Positions 5,590 to 13,118 are shown, counted from the first letter of the stretch. The stretch: 13,253 bases of DNA from an uncultured Caulobacteraceae bacterium (GCA_937910255.1 CALEOQ010000388.1:1-13253); one strand, 5' to 3'. A program made the numbers and translations. Notes: generated by a model not told the origin, from the letters alone.

Positions 5590-5898
5590 CTAGTCTTCCT
5601 CTGCGAGCGCCTTGTCGACCCTCGCCTTCATGACCTGGGAGGCCCGGAAGCCGATCACCCGACGCGGCTCGATGGCCGCCGGCTCGCCGGTCTTGGGGTT
5701 GCGGCCCATGCGCGCGCGCTTGGCGCGGACCTGGAAGACGCCGAAGCCGGAAAGCTTGACCTGTTCACCGGCCTCCAGGGCCTGGATCATCAGCTCCAGG
5801 GTGCGTTCGACGAGCGTCGCGCAGTCCTGCCGAGACAGTCCGACCTCGTCGTGAACCGCCTCGCAAAGATCAGCTCGCGTCAAAGTCGAGCCCTTCAT
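5590..5898 (-). CDS. ihfA: Integration host factor subunit alpha
   Basis: IHF-alpha is a DNA-bending nucleoid protein that works as a heterodimer with IHF-beta. The product is 102 aa, the normal length. TLTRADLCEAVHDEVGLSR forms the N-terminal helices. GEQVKLSGFGVFQVRAKRAR begins the beta-saddle. MGRNPKTGEPAAI (about residues 64-76) is the DNA-intercalating beta-arm with its conserved proline. IEPRRVIGFRAS and the C-terminal helix follow. The start at 5898 is preferred. Longer in-frame starts (5937 or 5961) would add a non-conserved tail. Its TAG stop is 3 nt before the MerR-gene GTG. A candidate promoter precedes it inside the 92-nt gap after fabH. Confidence 0.94.
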   Translation of the reverse strand: MKGSTLTRADLCEAVHDEVGLSRQDCATLVERTLELMIQALEAGEQVKLSGFGVFQVRAKRARMGRNPKTGEPAAIEPRRVIGFRASQVMKARVDKALAEED

Positions 5899-5932
5899 GC
5901 GTACCCCGCCCCCGGACAAACCAACTGGTCCC

Positions 5933-5961
5933 CTCATGCCGTGATTGTCGGGCAAGGTCAA
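5933..5961 (-). promoter_or_regulatory. Possible promoter for ihfA-merR-tRNA-Pro
   Basis: In the 92-nt gap between fabH and ihfA, the minus strand carries TTGACC (5956-5961), then 17 bases, then CATGAG (5933-5938). The -35 is good and the -10 is poor. The gap is the largest in the cluster, so an internal promoter is plausible. Confidence 0.3.
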
Positions 5962-5990
5962 AGGGTTCCGGTCCAGTTCTGCGCCCAGAC

Positions 5991-6971
5991 TCAGAAGCGC
6001 AACACGCAGGCGCCCCAGGTCAGGCCGCCGCCCATGGCCTCCAGCAGCAGAAGATCACCCGGCTTGATGCGGCCATCGGCCACCGCGACGGCCATGGCGA
6101 GGGGAATCGAGGCTGCGGAGGTGTTGGCGTGATCGGCCACCGTCGTGACCACCTTGGACTCCGGAATGCCCAGGCGACGCGCGACCCCTTCCAGGATGCG
6201 CATATTGGCCTGGTGGGGCACGAACCAGTCCACTGCGGCGACATCGATTCCGGCGTCGGCGGCCGCGGCCGTGACCGCTTCGGAGATGTTGACCACGGCG
6301 TGGCGGAACACCTGGTTGCCCTGCATCCGCAGCTTGCCCACCTCGCCATTGGTCGAGGGGCCGCCGTCCACATAGAGGAGGTCCTGCTTGGTCCCGTCCG
6401 CGCGGAGCGCAAAGCCCAGCAGGCCGCGATCCTCCGTCGTCCCCGCCCCGGCCACCGGCTCCAGCACCACGGCCCCGGCCCCGTCGCCGAACAGCACGCA
6501 GGTGCCCCGGTCGGCCCAGTCCATCAGCCGGGTCATGGTCTCGGCCCCGATCACCAGGGCGCACTTGGACCGGCCGTGGGCGACGAACCCGTCGGCCACC
6601 GACAGGGCGTAGACGAAGCCCGAGCAGACCGCCTGGATGTCGAACGCGACGCCCACCGGGCAGCCCAGCTTGCGCTGGACGATGGCTGCGGTTGCCGGGA
6701 AGGTCAGGTCCGGGGTGGTGGTGGCGACGATGATCAGGTCGATGTCGTCCGGCGTGCGGCCCGCCGCCGCCAGGGCCTTGCGCGCGGCTTCCACGGCCAG
6801 GTCGGAAACGGCCTGGTCGGGTGCGGCGCGATGGCGCTTCTGGATGCCGGTCCGCTCGCGGATCCATTCATCGCTGGTGTCGACGAAGCGCGAGAGGTCG
6901 TCATTGGTGACAATATCGTCGGGCAGATAGCCGCCCACGCCGGTTACAGCGCTGCGAAGCACGGAACTCAA
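5991..6971 (-). CDS. fabH: 3-oxoacyl-ACP synthase III (KAS III)
   Basis: KAS III condenses acetyl-CoA (or a short acyl-CoA) with malonyl-ACP to start type II fatty acid synthesis. The 326-aa product is full length. The catalytic triad is complete: Cys116 in IQAVCSGF, His253 in WFVPHQAN and Asn283 in DHANTSAAS. Other landmarks are TSDEWIRERTGI (32-43), TTTPDLTFPATA, FGDGAGAVVL and the C-terminal GGGLTWGACVLRF. The best start is TTG at 6971, with GGGAGG 9 nt upstream and 1 nt after the plsX stop. A GTG three codons later (6962) lies too far from that site. plsX-fabH adjacency is a classic lipid-synthesis operon. Confidence 0.96.
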   Translation of the reverse strand: MSSVLRSAVTGVGGYLPDDIVTNDDLSRFVDTSDEWIRERTGIQKRHRAAPDQAVSDLAVEAARKALAAAGRTPDDIDLIIVATTTPDLTFPATAAIVQRKLGCPVGVAFDIQAVCSGFVYALSVADGFVAHGRSKCALVIGAETMTRLMDWADRGTCVLFGDGAGAVVLEPVAGAGTTEDRGLLGFALRADGTKQDLLYVDGGPSTNGEVGKLRMQGNQVFRHAVVNISEAVTAAAADAGIDVAAVDWFVPHQANMRILEGVARRLGIPESKVVTTVADHANTSAASIPLAMAVAVADGRIKPGDLLLLEAMGGGLTWGACVLRF

Positions 6972-6972
6972 C

Positions 6973-8025
6973 TTACTCGCCTCCCTGGCCCGCGGGCGGC
7001 GGCGGACTGGCGCCGAAACCGAGACGGGTCATGCTTCGCGTGATCTCGGCGGCGAAATCGCTGCGCGCCAGATCCGCAGCCACCTGAATTGCGTCGGCGA
7101 AGTCGCGAATCTCGGCCCCACCATGGCTCTTGACCACCACACCATTGAGGCCAAGCAGGGGCGCCGCGGCCGGCGGGCTGAGCTTTTCGCGGAAGGCCAG
7201 CAGAGCCTTGCGCGCCATCATCGCCCCGAGCTTGGACGGCAGGCTCGACATCAGGGCCGCGCGCAACTCGCTGGTGATGAACTTGGCCACGCCTTCGGCC
7301 GTCTTCAGGGCGACATTGCCGGTGAAGCCGTCGGTGACCACCACGTCGACGACGCCGCGGGTCAGGTCATCGCCCTCGACGAAGCCATAATAGTTCAGGC
7401 CAAACTCGCCCTCGCGCAGCATGCGATGGGCCTCACGGACCTCTTCGTGGCCCTTGATGTCCTCGGAGCCCACATTCAACAGGCCGATGCTGGGGCGCTC
7501 GACCCCGTGGGCGGCGCGGTGAAAGGCCTCGCCGAGGATGGCGAACTCCACCAGGCGTTCGGCGTCGCAATCCACATTGGCGCCGACATCCAGAACCGTG
7601 GTGAATCCCGAGACGGTGGGCCAGCTGGCCGTCAGGCAGGGTCGATCGAGATCGGCGCTCATCCGCAGCACGAGCTTGGAGATCGCCATCAGGGCGCCGG
7701 TATTGCCCGCCGACACCGCACCCTGGGCTTCGCCCAGCTTCACAGCTTCGATGGCGTTCCACATGCTCGAGCCCTTGCCCCGTCGCAGGGCGGTGGCGGG
7801 CTTTTCCTCGCTGGCCACCACCTTGTCGGTGTGGCGCACCTCAACCCGGCCGGCCAGGTGCGGCAGCCGAGCCAGCTCGGGCTCGATGACGGCGGCGTCC
7901 CCATGGGCGAGAAAGCGCAGCCCCTCCCCCATCTTCCCGGCGGCATGGGCCATTGCCGGAATGGTGACGGCCGGGCCGTGATCGCCGCCCATGGCGTCGA
8001 TGGATATGGTGACCGATTGGCTCAC
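6973..8025 (-). CDS. plsX: Phosphate acyltransferase PlsX
   Basis: PlsX converts acyl-ACP to acyl-phosphate, the donor used by PlsY for the first acylation of glycerol-3-phosphate. It is a peripheral membrane enzyme. The 350-aa product begins VTISIDAMGGDHGP, the N-terminal signature. It continues with ASEEKPATALRRGKGSSMW, AVSAGNTGALMA, VLDVGANVDCD, GLLNVGSEDIKG, VVVTDGFTGNVALKTAEG and LLGLNGVVVKSHGG. The start is GTG at 8025; no strong ribosome site is seen. The 63-nt gap to the preceding DUF177 gene contains a small hairpin. It is followed by fabH after 1 nt. The C-terminal tail is proline and glycine rich, likely disordered. Confidence 0.96.
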   Translation of the reverse strand: MSQSVTISIDAMGGDHGPAVTIPAMAHAAGKMGEGLRFLAHGDAAVIEPELARLPHLAGRVEVRHTDKVVASEEKPATALRRGKGSSMWNAIEAVKLGEAQGAVSAGNTGALMAISKLVLRMSADLDRPCLTASWPTVSGFTTVLDVGANVDCDAERLVEFAILGEAFHRAAHGVERPSIGLLNVGSEDIKGHEEVREAHRMLREGEFGLNYYGFVEGDDLTRGVVDVVVTDGFTGNVALKTAEGVAKFITSELRAALMSSLPSKLGAMMARKALLAFREKLSPPAAAPLLGLNGVVVKSHGGAEIRDFADAIQVAADLARSDFAAEITRSMTRLGFGASPPPPAGQGGE

Positions 8026-8046
8026 GACGTGAATTCAGCCCCTATT

Positions 8047-8064
8047 CGCCGCAGGTCCGCGGCG
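8047..8064 (-). repeat. Small hairpin in the DUF177-plsX gap
   Basis: CGCCGC (8047-8052) and GCGGCG (8059-8064) pair perfectly around a 6-base loop in the 63-nt gap upstream of plsX. No T run follows on the minus strand. It could affect mRNA stability or plsX translation, or be incidental in GC-rich DNA. Confidence 0.3.
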
Positions 8065-8088
8065 TTGTGCCCGGCCCATGGCCGAGGA

Positions 8089-8607
8089 TCACCCATTGTC
8101 GTCCTTCAGCCGCTTAAGCACGGCGAAGGGCGAGTCGTCATCCTGTGGCGGCGTGTAATCGAAGGTTTCCCCCGGCAGTCGGGGAAAGGGGTCGATCTCC
8201 ACGGCCAGGTGTTCGATCACATAGGCGGCCAGATCAAGCGTGTCGCCTTCAAGAATTTCAGGCGGATCGGGCGACTCGGGATCCAGCTCGATTTCCACTT
8301 CCGGGTCCGGCGCATTGGGGCTGCCTGCCGGCACGAAACGAAGCTCGATCGGGCCCTCGACCGTCTGGTCGAACACCTCAAGGGACAGGCCCGATTCCTG
8401 CTCGACCACGGCTTCGAACCGCCCGCCGATCTCCACGCCGTCCAGCCAGGTCCGCAGGCGCAGATCGGCGCTGAGGCTCTTGACCTCCCGCACGCCCAGC
8501 TGCGGGGCCAGGGCCTTGAGGACCTCGGCGTCAGGCTCCAGCCGCAGGGTGACCGGGCCCCGGGCCAGGGCGCCCATCTTGAACGGGTAGGTCCAGACCT
8601 CGCTCAC
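8089..8607 (-). CDS. DUF177 (YceD-like) domain protein
   Basis: This 172-aa protein of the DUF177/YceD family is acidic. Visible family features are the N-terminal strand VWTYPFKMGALARGPVTLRLEP, a central LRTWLDGVEIGGRFEAVVEQES, and the C-terminal EGDTLDLAAYVIEHLAVEIDPFPR. YceD relatives have been linked to 23S rRNA accumulation, and in many bacteria the gene precedes rpmF. Here rpmF is absent and plsX follows directly, as is usual in alphaproteobacteria. The GTG start overlaps the stop of the chaperone gene by 4 bases (GTGA, 8604-8607), implying translational coupling. The molecular role in this organism is unproven. Confidence 0.88.
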   Translation of the reverse strand: MSEVWTYPFKMGALARGPVTLRLEPDAEVLKALAPQLGVREVKSLSADLRLRTWLDGVEIGGRFEAVVEQESGLSLEVFDQTVEGPIELRFVPAGSPNAPDPEVEIELDPESPDPPEILEGDTLDLAAYVIEHLAVEIDPFPRLPGETFDYTPPQDDDSPFAVLKRLKDDNG

Positions 8608-9134
8608 GGCGCCACCCAGGCGACGTCGCCCGCCAGGAAGCCGTCCAGCGGCTGGTCCGCCAACGCCTGTCTCTGGCTCAGCACATAGGCCACCATTGCG
8701 GCCGTCGGAGCCTCGGCCGCCTCGGCATAGACCGTGCGCCCGACCAGCGCCGCCAGCGGCGCCTCGTCCGGCAGGGCCGCCAGGGCGGACTCGTAGGACT
8801 TCACGCGGCCATAGAAGGCCTCGCCCAGCTTGCGCATCTTCTTGCCGACCGACAGGTCGCCGACCCCCATTTCGCGCAGGGCGTCGTCCAGGGCCGAGAC
8901 ATAGGCGTCGAACAGGGCCTGGGCTGTGTCAGCCGCCGGCTCCCCCTGGCGCTTTAGGCGGTCCAGCAGCAGGACCACATGCAGGGAATAGAGTTCGAAA
9001 CGGCCCTCGACCGTATCGGGCGCCCCCAGGCGGCTGTAGAATTCGGGCTGGCGGGCCTGAGACACCACCTCGGCATAGAGCTTCTGCCCCGCGATCCTTG
9101 CGGGTTTTGGACGAAAGAGACGCTCCAGGATCAT
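8604..9134 (-). CDS. Ubiquinol-cytochrome c chaperone (CBP3/UQCC1 family)
   Basis: This 176-aa protein of the ubiquinol-cytochrome c chaperone family is the bacterial relative of mitochondrial Cbp3/UQCC1, which helps assemble cytochrome b of the bc1 complex. Family-like segments are AGQKLYAEVVSQARQPEFYS, GRFELYSLHVVLLLDRLKRQ, ALFDAYVSALDDALREMGVG and DLSVGKKMRKLGEAFYGRVK (about residues 93-112). It is mostly helical and has no signal peptide. The ATG at 9134 has GAGG 5 nt upstream. The longer open frame to 9731 lies antisense to the BamE gene and is rejected. It is the first gene of the cluster, divergent from the BamE gene across 105 bp. Confidence 0.88.
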   Translation of the reverse strand: MILERLFRPKPARIAGQKLYAEVVSQARQPEFYSRLGAPDTVEGRFELYSLHVVLLLDRLKRQGEPAADTAQALFDAYVSALDDALREMGVGDLSVGKKMRKLGEAFYGRVKSYESALAALPDEAPLAALVGRTVYAEAAEAPTAAMVAYVLSQRQALADQPLDGFLAGDVAWVAP

Positions 9135-9175
9135 CTTGGCCTCGATTTCGCCGCCACAGGGCGTTAACGGCGGCA

Positions 9176-9206
9176 TTGAACTAAGGCCCCGCGGGCGATA
9201 GGTCAA
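9176..9206. promoter_or_regulatory. Possible overlapping divergent promoters
   Basis: Between the chaperone gene and the BamE gene, the plus strand has TTGAAC (9176-9181), 17 bases, then TAGGTC (9199-9204). The minus strand has TTGACC (9201-9206), 17 bases, then TAGTTC (9178-9183). The -35 of each overlaps the -10 of the other. The -35 boxes are good and the -10 boxes weak, so this is only a candidate back-to-back promoter pair. Confidence 0.3.
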
Positions 9207-9239
9207 AGTCTTGAAATCTTGAACAGGTCCGGTTCCCAC

Positions 9240-9722
9240 ATGTTTCGCCGTGTCGCCTTCGCCGCCCTTACGGTCGGACTGCTGACCACCAGCGCCTGCG
9301 CGCCGATGACCACCTATTCCGGATTCCAGGCCATCGACGCCAATCCCAAGGACGTCAAGGTGGGCGAGGACACCAAGTCCACCGTCCGCGGCAGCCTGGG
9401 ATCGCCGTCGGCCACCTCGACCTTCGAGGACGACGTCTGGTTCTACATCGCCCAGGTGAAGGAGCGCGTGGCGTTCCGCCGCGCCCAGGTGGTCAACCGC
9501 GAAGTGGTCTCCATCACCTTCAATCCCGAGACCGAAGTGGTGGAGAAGGTGGACCACTACACCCTCGAGGACGGCAAGGTGATCGCCTATAACGACCGCG
9601 AAACCCCGACCCGCGGCCGCGAGCTGACTGTGCTCGAACAGCTGCTGGGCAATGTGGGCCGCGGCGGCATGCTGCCCCGAGATGACGAAGGGGTGCCCGG
9701 CACCCGGCCCGGCGACCGCTAG
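9240..9722 (+). CDS. bamE: Outer membrane assembly lipoprotein BamE (SmpA/OmlA)
   Basis: BamE is a lipoprotein of the BAM complex that inserts beta-barrel proteins into the outer membrane. The 160-aa product starts with a signal peptide, MFRRVAFAALTVGLLTTSAC, with Cys20 as the likely lipidated residue. The lipobox TSAC has Thr instead of the usual Leu at -3. The SmpA/OmlA fold follows: VKVGEDTKSTVRGSLGSPSATSTF, then DDVWFYI, and later strands VVSITFNPETEVVEKVDHYTLEDG. The tail after about residue 135 is glycine and charge rich. The ATG at 9240 is chosen over an upstream TTG (9219), which would spoil the signal peptide. A strong bidirectional terminator follows 24 nt after the stop. Confidence 0.9.
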   Translation: MFRRVAFAALTVGLLTTSACAPMTTYSGFQAIDANPKDVKVGEDTKSTVRGSLGSPSATSTFEDDVWFYIAQVKERVAFRRAQVVNREVVSITFNPETEVVEKVDHYTLEDGKVIAYNDRETPTRGRELTVLEQLLGNVGRGGMLPRDDEGVPGTRPGDR

Positions 9723-9743
9723 ATCCGCCACACGGCACCAATG

Positions 9744-9784
9744 AAAAACGCCCCGGAGATCGCGCTCCGGGGCGTTCGTCTTTT
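9744..9784. terminator. Bidirectional intrinsic terminator between bamE and hppA
   Basis: AACGCCCCGGAG (9747-9758) and CTCCGGGGCGTT (9765-9776) form a perfect 12-bp stem around a 6-base loop. On the plus strand it is followed by CGTCTTTT. On the minus strand the AAAAA at 9744-9748 becomes a U run. It therefore suits termination of both convergent genes, bamE (plus) and hppA (minus). Confidence 0.92.
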
Positions 9785-9804
9785 CGAGGCTTGAAGTCTG
9801 CAGG

Positions 9805-11928
9805 CTATCCGACGCCGTGGGCGAGGACGGCCAGCAGCAGCAGGGCCACGATGTTGGTGATCTTGATCATCGGGTTCACCGCCGGACCGGCGGTGTCCTT
9901 GTAGGGGTCGCCGACGGTGTCGCCGGTGACGGCGGCCTTGTGAGCCTCCGACCCCTTGCCGCCGTGGTGGCCCTCTTCGATCAGCTTCTTGGCGTTGTCC
10001 CAGGCGCCGCCGCCCGAGGTCATCGAGATGGCCACGAACAGGCCCGTGACGATCACCCCCATCAGCATGGCGCCCAGGGCGGAGAAGGCGTCGCCCTTGC
10101 CGGCGATGGCCATGATCACGAAGAACAGCACCACAGGCGAGACGACCGGCAGCAGGCTGGGCACGATCATCTCGCGGATGGCGGCCTTGGTCAGGATGTC
10201 GACGGCCCGGCCGTATTCCGGCTTGACCTCGCCGGTCATGATGCCGGGGTTCTCCTTGAACTGGCGGCGAACCTCGACGACGACGGCCTCGGCCGCCCGG
10301 CCCACGGCAGTCATGGACATGCCCCCGAACAGGAAGGGCAAGAGGCCGCCAAACAGCAGGCCGACCACGACATAGGGGTTCGACAGGTCGAAGGCGACCT
10401 GCGTCATGCCTTCGAAGAACGAACCCGGCTCGGCCGTGGCGATGAAGTAGCGCAGATCCTCGGTATAGGCGGCGAACAGCACCAGGGCGCCGAGGCCGGC
10501 CGAGCCGATGGCGTAGCCCTTGGTCACCGCCTTGGTGGTGTTGCCGACCGCGTCGAGGGCGTCGGTGGAGACGCGGACCTCAGCGGGCAGGCCTGCCATC
10601 TCCGCGATGCCGCCGGCGTTGTCGGTGACCGGACCGAAGGCGTCCAGGGCGACGATGAAGCCGGCTAGGGACAGCATGGCCGTGGTGGCGATGGCGATGC
10701 CGAACAGCCCGGCCAGGCCGTTGGCGACGATGATGCCGGCGATGATCACCAGGGCCGGAAGGGCCGTGGATTCCAGGCTGACGGCCAGACCCTGGATGAC
10801 GTTGGTGCCGTGGCCGGAGACGCTGGACTTGGCCACCGACTTCACCGGCCGGAAGACCGTGCTGGTATAGTATTCGGTGATCACGACGATGGCGGCGGTG
10901 ACGGCCAGGCCGACGAGGCCGCAATAGAACAGCGACATGCCATCGAAGCTGCGCGCGCCGACGCTGACGGCGCCCGGGACCATGGTGGTGGTGACCCACC
11001 AGATGGCGCCGACCGACAACAGGCCGGTGACGATCAGCCCCTGATAGAGGGCGCCCATGATGTTGCGGGACTTGCCCAGGCGCACGAAGAAGGTGCCGAT
11101 GATCGAGGTGATGATGCAGACGCCGCAGATGGCCAGGGGCAGCAGCATCATCGTTTCGACCGCAGCGGTTCCGCGGAAGAAGATCGCCGCCAGCACCATG
11201 GTGGCCACCGTGGTCACCGCATAGGTCTCGAACAGGTCAGCCGCCATGCCCGCGCAGTCGCCGACGTTGTCGCCCACATTGTCGGCGATGGTGGCGGCGT
11301 TGCGCGGATCATCCTCGGGAATGCCGGCCTCCACCTTGCCCACCATGTCGCCGCCCACGTCGGCGCCCTTGGTGAAGATGCCCCCGCCCAGGCGGGCGAA
11401 GATCGAGATCAGCGAGGCGCCGAAGCCCAGGGCGACCAGCGAGTCGACCACGGTGCGGCTGGTCAGCTCATGGTCGAGGGGACCGGTGAGGACGAAGAAG
11501 TAGCCGGCCACGCCCACCAGGGCGAAACCCGCCACCAGCATGCCGGTGACCGCGCCGGACCGGAACGCAAGCGAAAGGCCCTTTTCCAGGCTCTCGGAAG
11601 CGGCCTGGGCGGTGCGCACATTGGCCCGGACCGAGATCAGCATGCCGGCGAAGCCCGCGCCGCCCGACAGGACCGCGCCGACCACGAAGCCGATGGCCGG
11701 CTCTGGGCCAAGCAGCAGCCAGACGGCGATCAGGATGACGACCCCGACCAGGGCGATGGTGGTGTACTGGCGGCGCAGATAGGCCTGGGCGCCTTCCTGG
11801 ATCGCCGCAGCGATCTCCTGCATCCGTTCGTTGCCGGGTGAAGCCCGCATCAGGAATGCGGACTGGACGATGCCGTAAAGCACCGCCAGCAAGCCGGCGA
11901 CAATCACCAGCGTAAGCACGAGACTCAT
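9805..11928 (-). CDS. hppA: Membrane H+-translocating pyrophosphatase, K+-independent type
   Basis: This 707-aa, many-helix membrane enzyme couples pyrophosphate hydrolysis to proton pumping. The pyrophosphate/Mg site motifs are intact: TKGADVGGDMVGKVEAGIPE (about 186-205), DDPRNAATIADNVGDNVGDC (206-225), DAFGPVTDNAGGIAEMAGLP (429-448) and the C-terminal TVGDPYKDTAGPAVNPMIKI. In the subtype-deciding motif GNTTKA the sixth position before the helix is Lys (Lys466). Known K+-independent enzymes have Lys here, while K+-dependent ones have Ala, so this is predicted to be a K+-independent proton pump. It is transcribed alone from a 203-bp upstream region and ends at the shared terminator with bamE. 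Only a weak ribosome site (GGGGCG) precedes the ATG. Confidence 0.97.
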   Translation of the reverse strand: MSLVLTLVIVAGLLAVLYGIVQSAFLMRASPGNERMQEIAAAIQEGAQAYLRRQYTTIALVGVVILIAVWLLLGPEPAIGFVVGAVLSGGAGFAGMLISVRANVRTAQAASESLEKGLSLAFRSGAVTGMLVAGFALVGVAGYFFVLTGPLDHELTSRTVVDSLVALGFGASLISIFARLGGGIFTKGADVGGDMVGKVEAGIPEDDPRNAATIADNVGDNVGDCAGMAADLFETYAVTTVATMVLAAIFFRGTAAVETMMLLPLAICGVCIITSIIGTFFVRLGKSRNIMGALYQGLIVTGLLSVGAIWWVTTTMVPGAVSVGARSFDGMSLFYCGLVGLAVTAAIVVITEYYTSTVFRPVKSVAKSSVSGHGTNVIQGLAVSLESTALPALVIIAGIIVANGLAGLFGIAIATTAMLSLAGFIVALDAFGPVTDNAGGIAEMAGLPAEVRVSTDALDAVGNTTKAVTKGYAIGSAGLGALVLFAAYTEDLRYFIATAEPGSFFEGMTQVAFDLSNPYVVVGLLFGGLLPFLFGGMSMTAVGRAAEAVVVEVRRQFKENPGIMTGEVKPEYGRAVDILTKAAIREMIVPSLLPVVSPVVLFFVIMAIAGKGDAFSALGAMLMGVIVTGLFVAISMTSGGGAWDNAKKLIEEGHHGGKGSEAHKAAVTGDTVGDPYKDTAGPAVNPMIKITNIVALLLLAVLAHGVG

Positions 11929-12063
11929 CGTTTAGGCGCCCCTTTTGATGGCGCGAGCCGGACTAGACCGCCCCCGGATGGAGACCGCCGCCGGTCGCTA
12001 CGTTTCCTCTTGGGTGAGCCAGCATGCATGCGCCGGCCCTTATCTTTTCTAGCCCTGGGACTG

Positions 12064-12080
12064 TGCCAAGGTTGCCAAGG
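12064..12080. repeat. Tandem 8-mer direct repeat upstream of hppA
   Basis: TGCCAAGG occurs twice, at 12064-12071 and 12073-12080, with a 9-base period, in the 203-bp region between hppA and the secreted-protein gene. A 10-base palindrome, GCATGCATGC (12022-12031), lies 33 bases nearer to hppA. Both could be protein sites in the hppA upstream region. Neither matches an operator I can name, and no convincing core promoter was found beside them. Confidence 0.35.
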
Positions 12081-12131
12081 GGGCGCAACGGTTGTGGTTG
12101 ATGGCTCGCTCGCCTTCAGCGGCGCGCCCGA

Positions 12132-12566
12132 TCAGGCGCTGGGCGGCTTGGGCACGCCTGTGCGCCGCTTGGCCGTCTGGGACATCACCGACACCGACTG
12201 AATGTCCTTGCCGCCCAGGCGCACGGCCTCCTTCAGCATCACCGCCTTGAGCCGATCGACGTCGAGGCTCAGATAGTCGTCCTTGCGCGTGAACGGCGTG
12301 CGATGACCGGCGCGGACCAGGGCGTCGCGAAAGAAGGGTTCACGCTCGCGGAGCTTCTGGATATTGGCCACCTGAGACAGGTTCAGCCGAACGGCGACGA
12401 AGACGTAGTTGACGACGAGGTCGCGCACCACCACCGGCAGGGCTACAGGCGAAATGTCCACATGCTGGCCCGTCGCGGCCTTCTCGGCCGGCGCGCCCCC
12501 CGCGGCAAGACCAGGTCCAGCCAGCAGGGTCAGGGGAAGGGCGGAAACGAAGGCGCGGCGCAGCAT
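12132..12566 (-). CDS. Secreted small protein, FliL-like; function unknown
   Basis: This 144-aa predicted protein has an N-terminal signal peptide, MLRRAFVSALPLTLLAGPGLAAGG. The two arginines lack a full Tat motif, so Sec export is likely. The mature part reads ISPVALPVVVRDLVVNYVFVAVRLNL (about 38-63), then LREREPFFRDALVRAGHRTPF (72-92) and LDVDRLKAVMLKEAVRLGG (101-119), with a basic tail. The strand, long helix, short-helix pattern with P-x-x-R-D-A resembles the periplasmic domain of FliL, a stomatin-related flagellar stator protein. The resemblance is by eye only. Unlike true FliL it appears to be cleaved rather than membrane anchored, and no flagellar gene is nearby. It follows thiL by 58 bases and may be co-transcribed. 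Confidence 0.7.
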   Translation of the reverse strand: MLRRAFVSALPLTLLAGPGLAAGGAPAEKAATGQHVDISPVALPVVVRDLVVNYVFVAVRLNLSQVANIQKLREREPFFRDALVRAGHRTPFTRKDDYLSLDVDRLKAVMLKEAVRLGGKDIQSVSVMSQTAKRRTGVPKPPSA

Positions 12567-12624
12567 GGGTTTAGCCTAGCGCAAACAGGGTTGCCGCAGT
12601 CTTTACGACCCCCCGGGCCAGAGC

Positions 12625-13118
12625 TCAGGGGTGGGTCCACCCCCCTCGTCCCGGCGGCGCGGGCGTTCCGTCGATCCGCACCTCAACCCCCTCCCCGGCT
12701 TCGATCACGCCGATCACCGGCAGCCCGAGCATCTTGCCGGCCTCGGGCGGCGCGGTCAGGACGAGTTCATAATCGTCGCCGGAGGTGGCCAGCGTCATGA
12801 GGCCCTGGCGGCGATCAGCTTGATCGGCGAGCCAGGCTGCGCCGACGGGCGACAGAGGCATGCGATCAAGATCCAGGCGAAGGGCCACGCCGCTGGCCCG
12901 GGCGATATGACCGGCGTCGGCGATCAGGCCGTCTGAGATGTCGGCGCAGGCGCTGGCCTGATCTCCAAGGGATCGGGCGAGGTCCAGACGCGGTCGCGGC
13001 AGGCGGTAGCGGTCGGCCAGATAGCCGTCCGGATCGTCCAACTGTCCCATGACGGCCCTGAGGCCCAGCCCGCCGTCGCCGATCGGCCCGCTGACCATCA
13101 CCAGATCCCCCGGCCGCG
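12625..13118 (-). CDS. thiL: Thiamine-monophosphate kinase, C-terminal half (cut by adapter)
   Basis: ThiL phosphorylates thiamine monophosphate to thiamine diphosphate, the active cofactor. Only the last 163 residues are genomic. They cover the C-terminal AIR-synthase-like domain, with GDLVMVSGPIGDGGLGLRAV, ACADISDGLIADAGHIARASG (the DxSDGLxxDxxHIA motif), LATSGDDYELVLTAPP (the GEDYEL-type motif) and a final VIGVIEAGEGVEVRIDG. The N-terminal ATP/Mg-binding domain lies beyond the contig. The upstream reading frame continues artificially into the adapter (peptide containing YTLALHDALPIS). The stop is 58 nt before the secreted FliL-like gene. Homologues are usually near 330 aa, so about half is missing. 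Confidence 0.94.

Noticed and set aside
7123..8688. 521-aa plus-strand frame
   Set aside because: It lies antisense to plsX and the DUF177 gene, both strongly supported; the composition is that of a GC-rich shadow.
9164..9181. CtrA-like site (TTAAC with a nearby TTGAAC)
   Set aside because: The spacing is 8 rather than 7 bases and one half-site is imperfect, so it does not meet TTAA-N7-TTAAC.
9135..9731. N-terminal extension of the ubiquinol-cytochrome c chaperone
   Set aside because: It would run antisense through the whole BamE gene. The ATG at 9134 has a good ribosome site and matches the family length.
12042..12080. Sigma-54 promoter upstream of hppA (TTGGCAC on the minus strand)
   Set aside because: The -12 GC does not fall at the required distance from the -24 GG.
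12010..12201. Plus-strand 63-aa frame between hppA and the secreted-protein gene
   Set aside because: It overlaps the 3' end of the minus-strand gene, has no ribosome site and no convincing lipoprotein motif.
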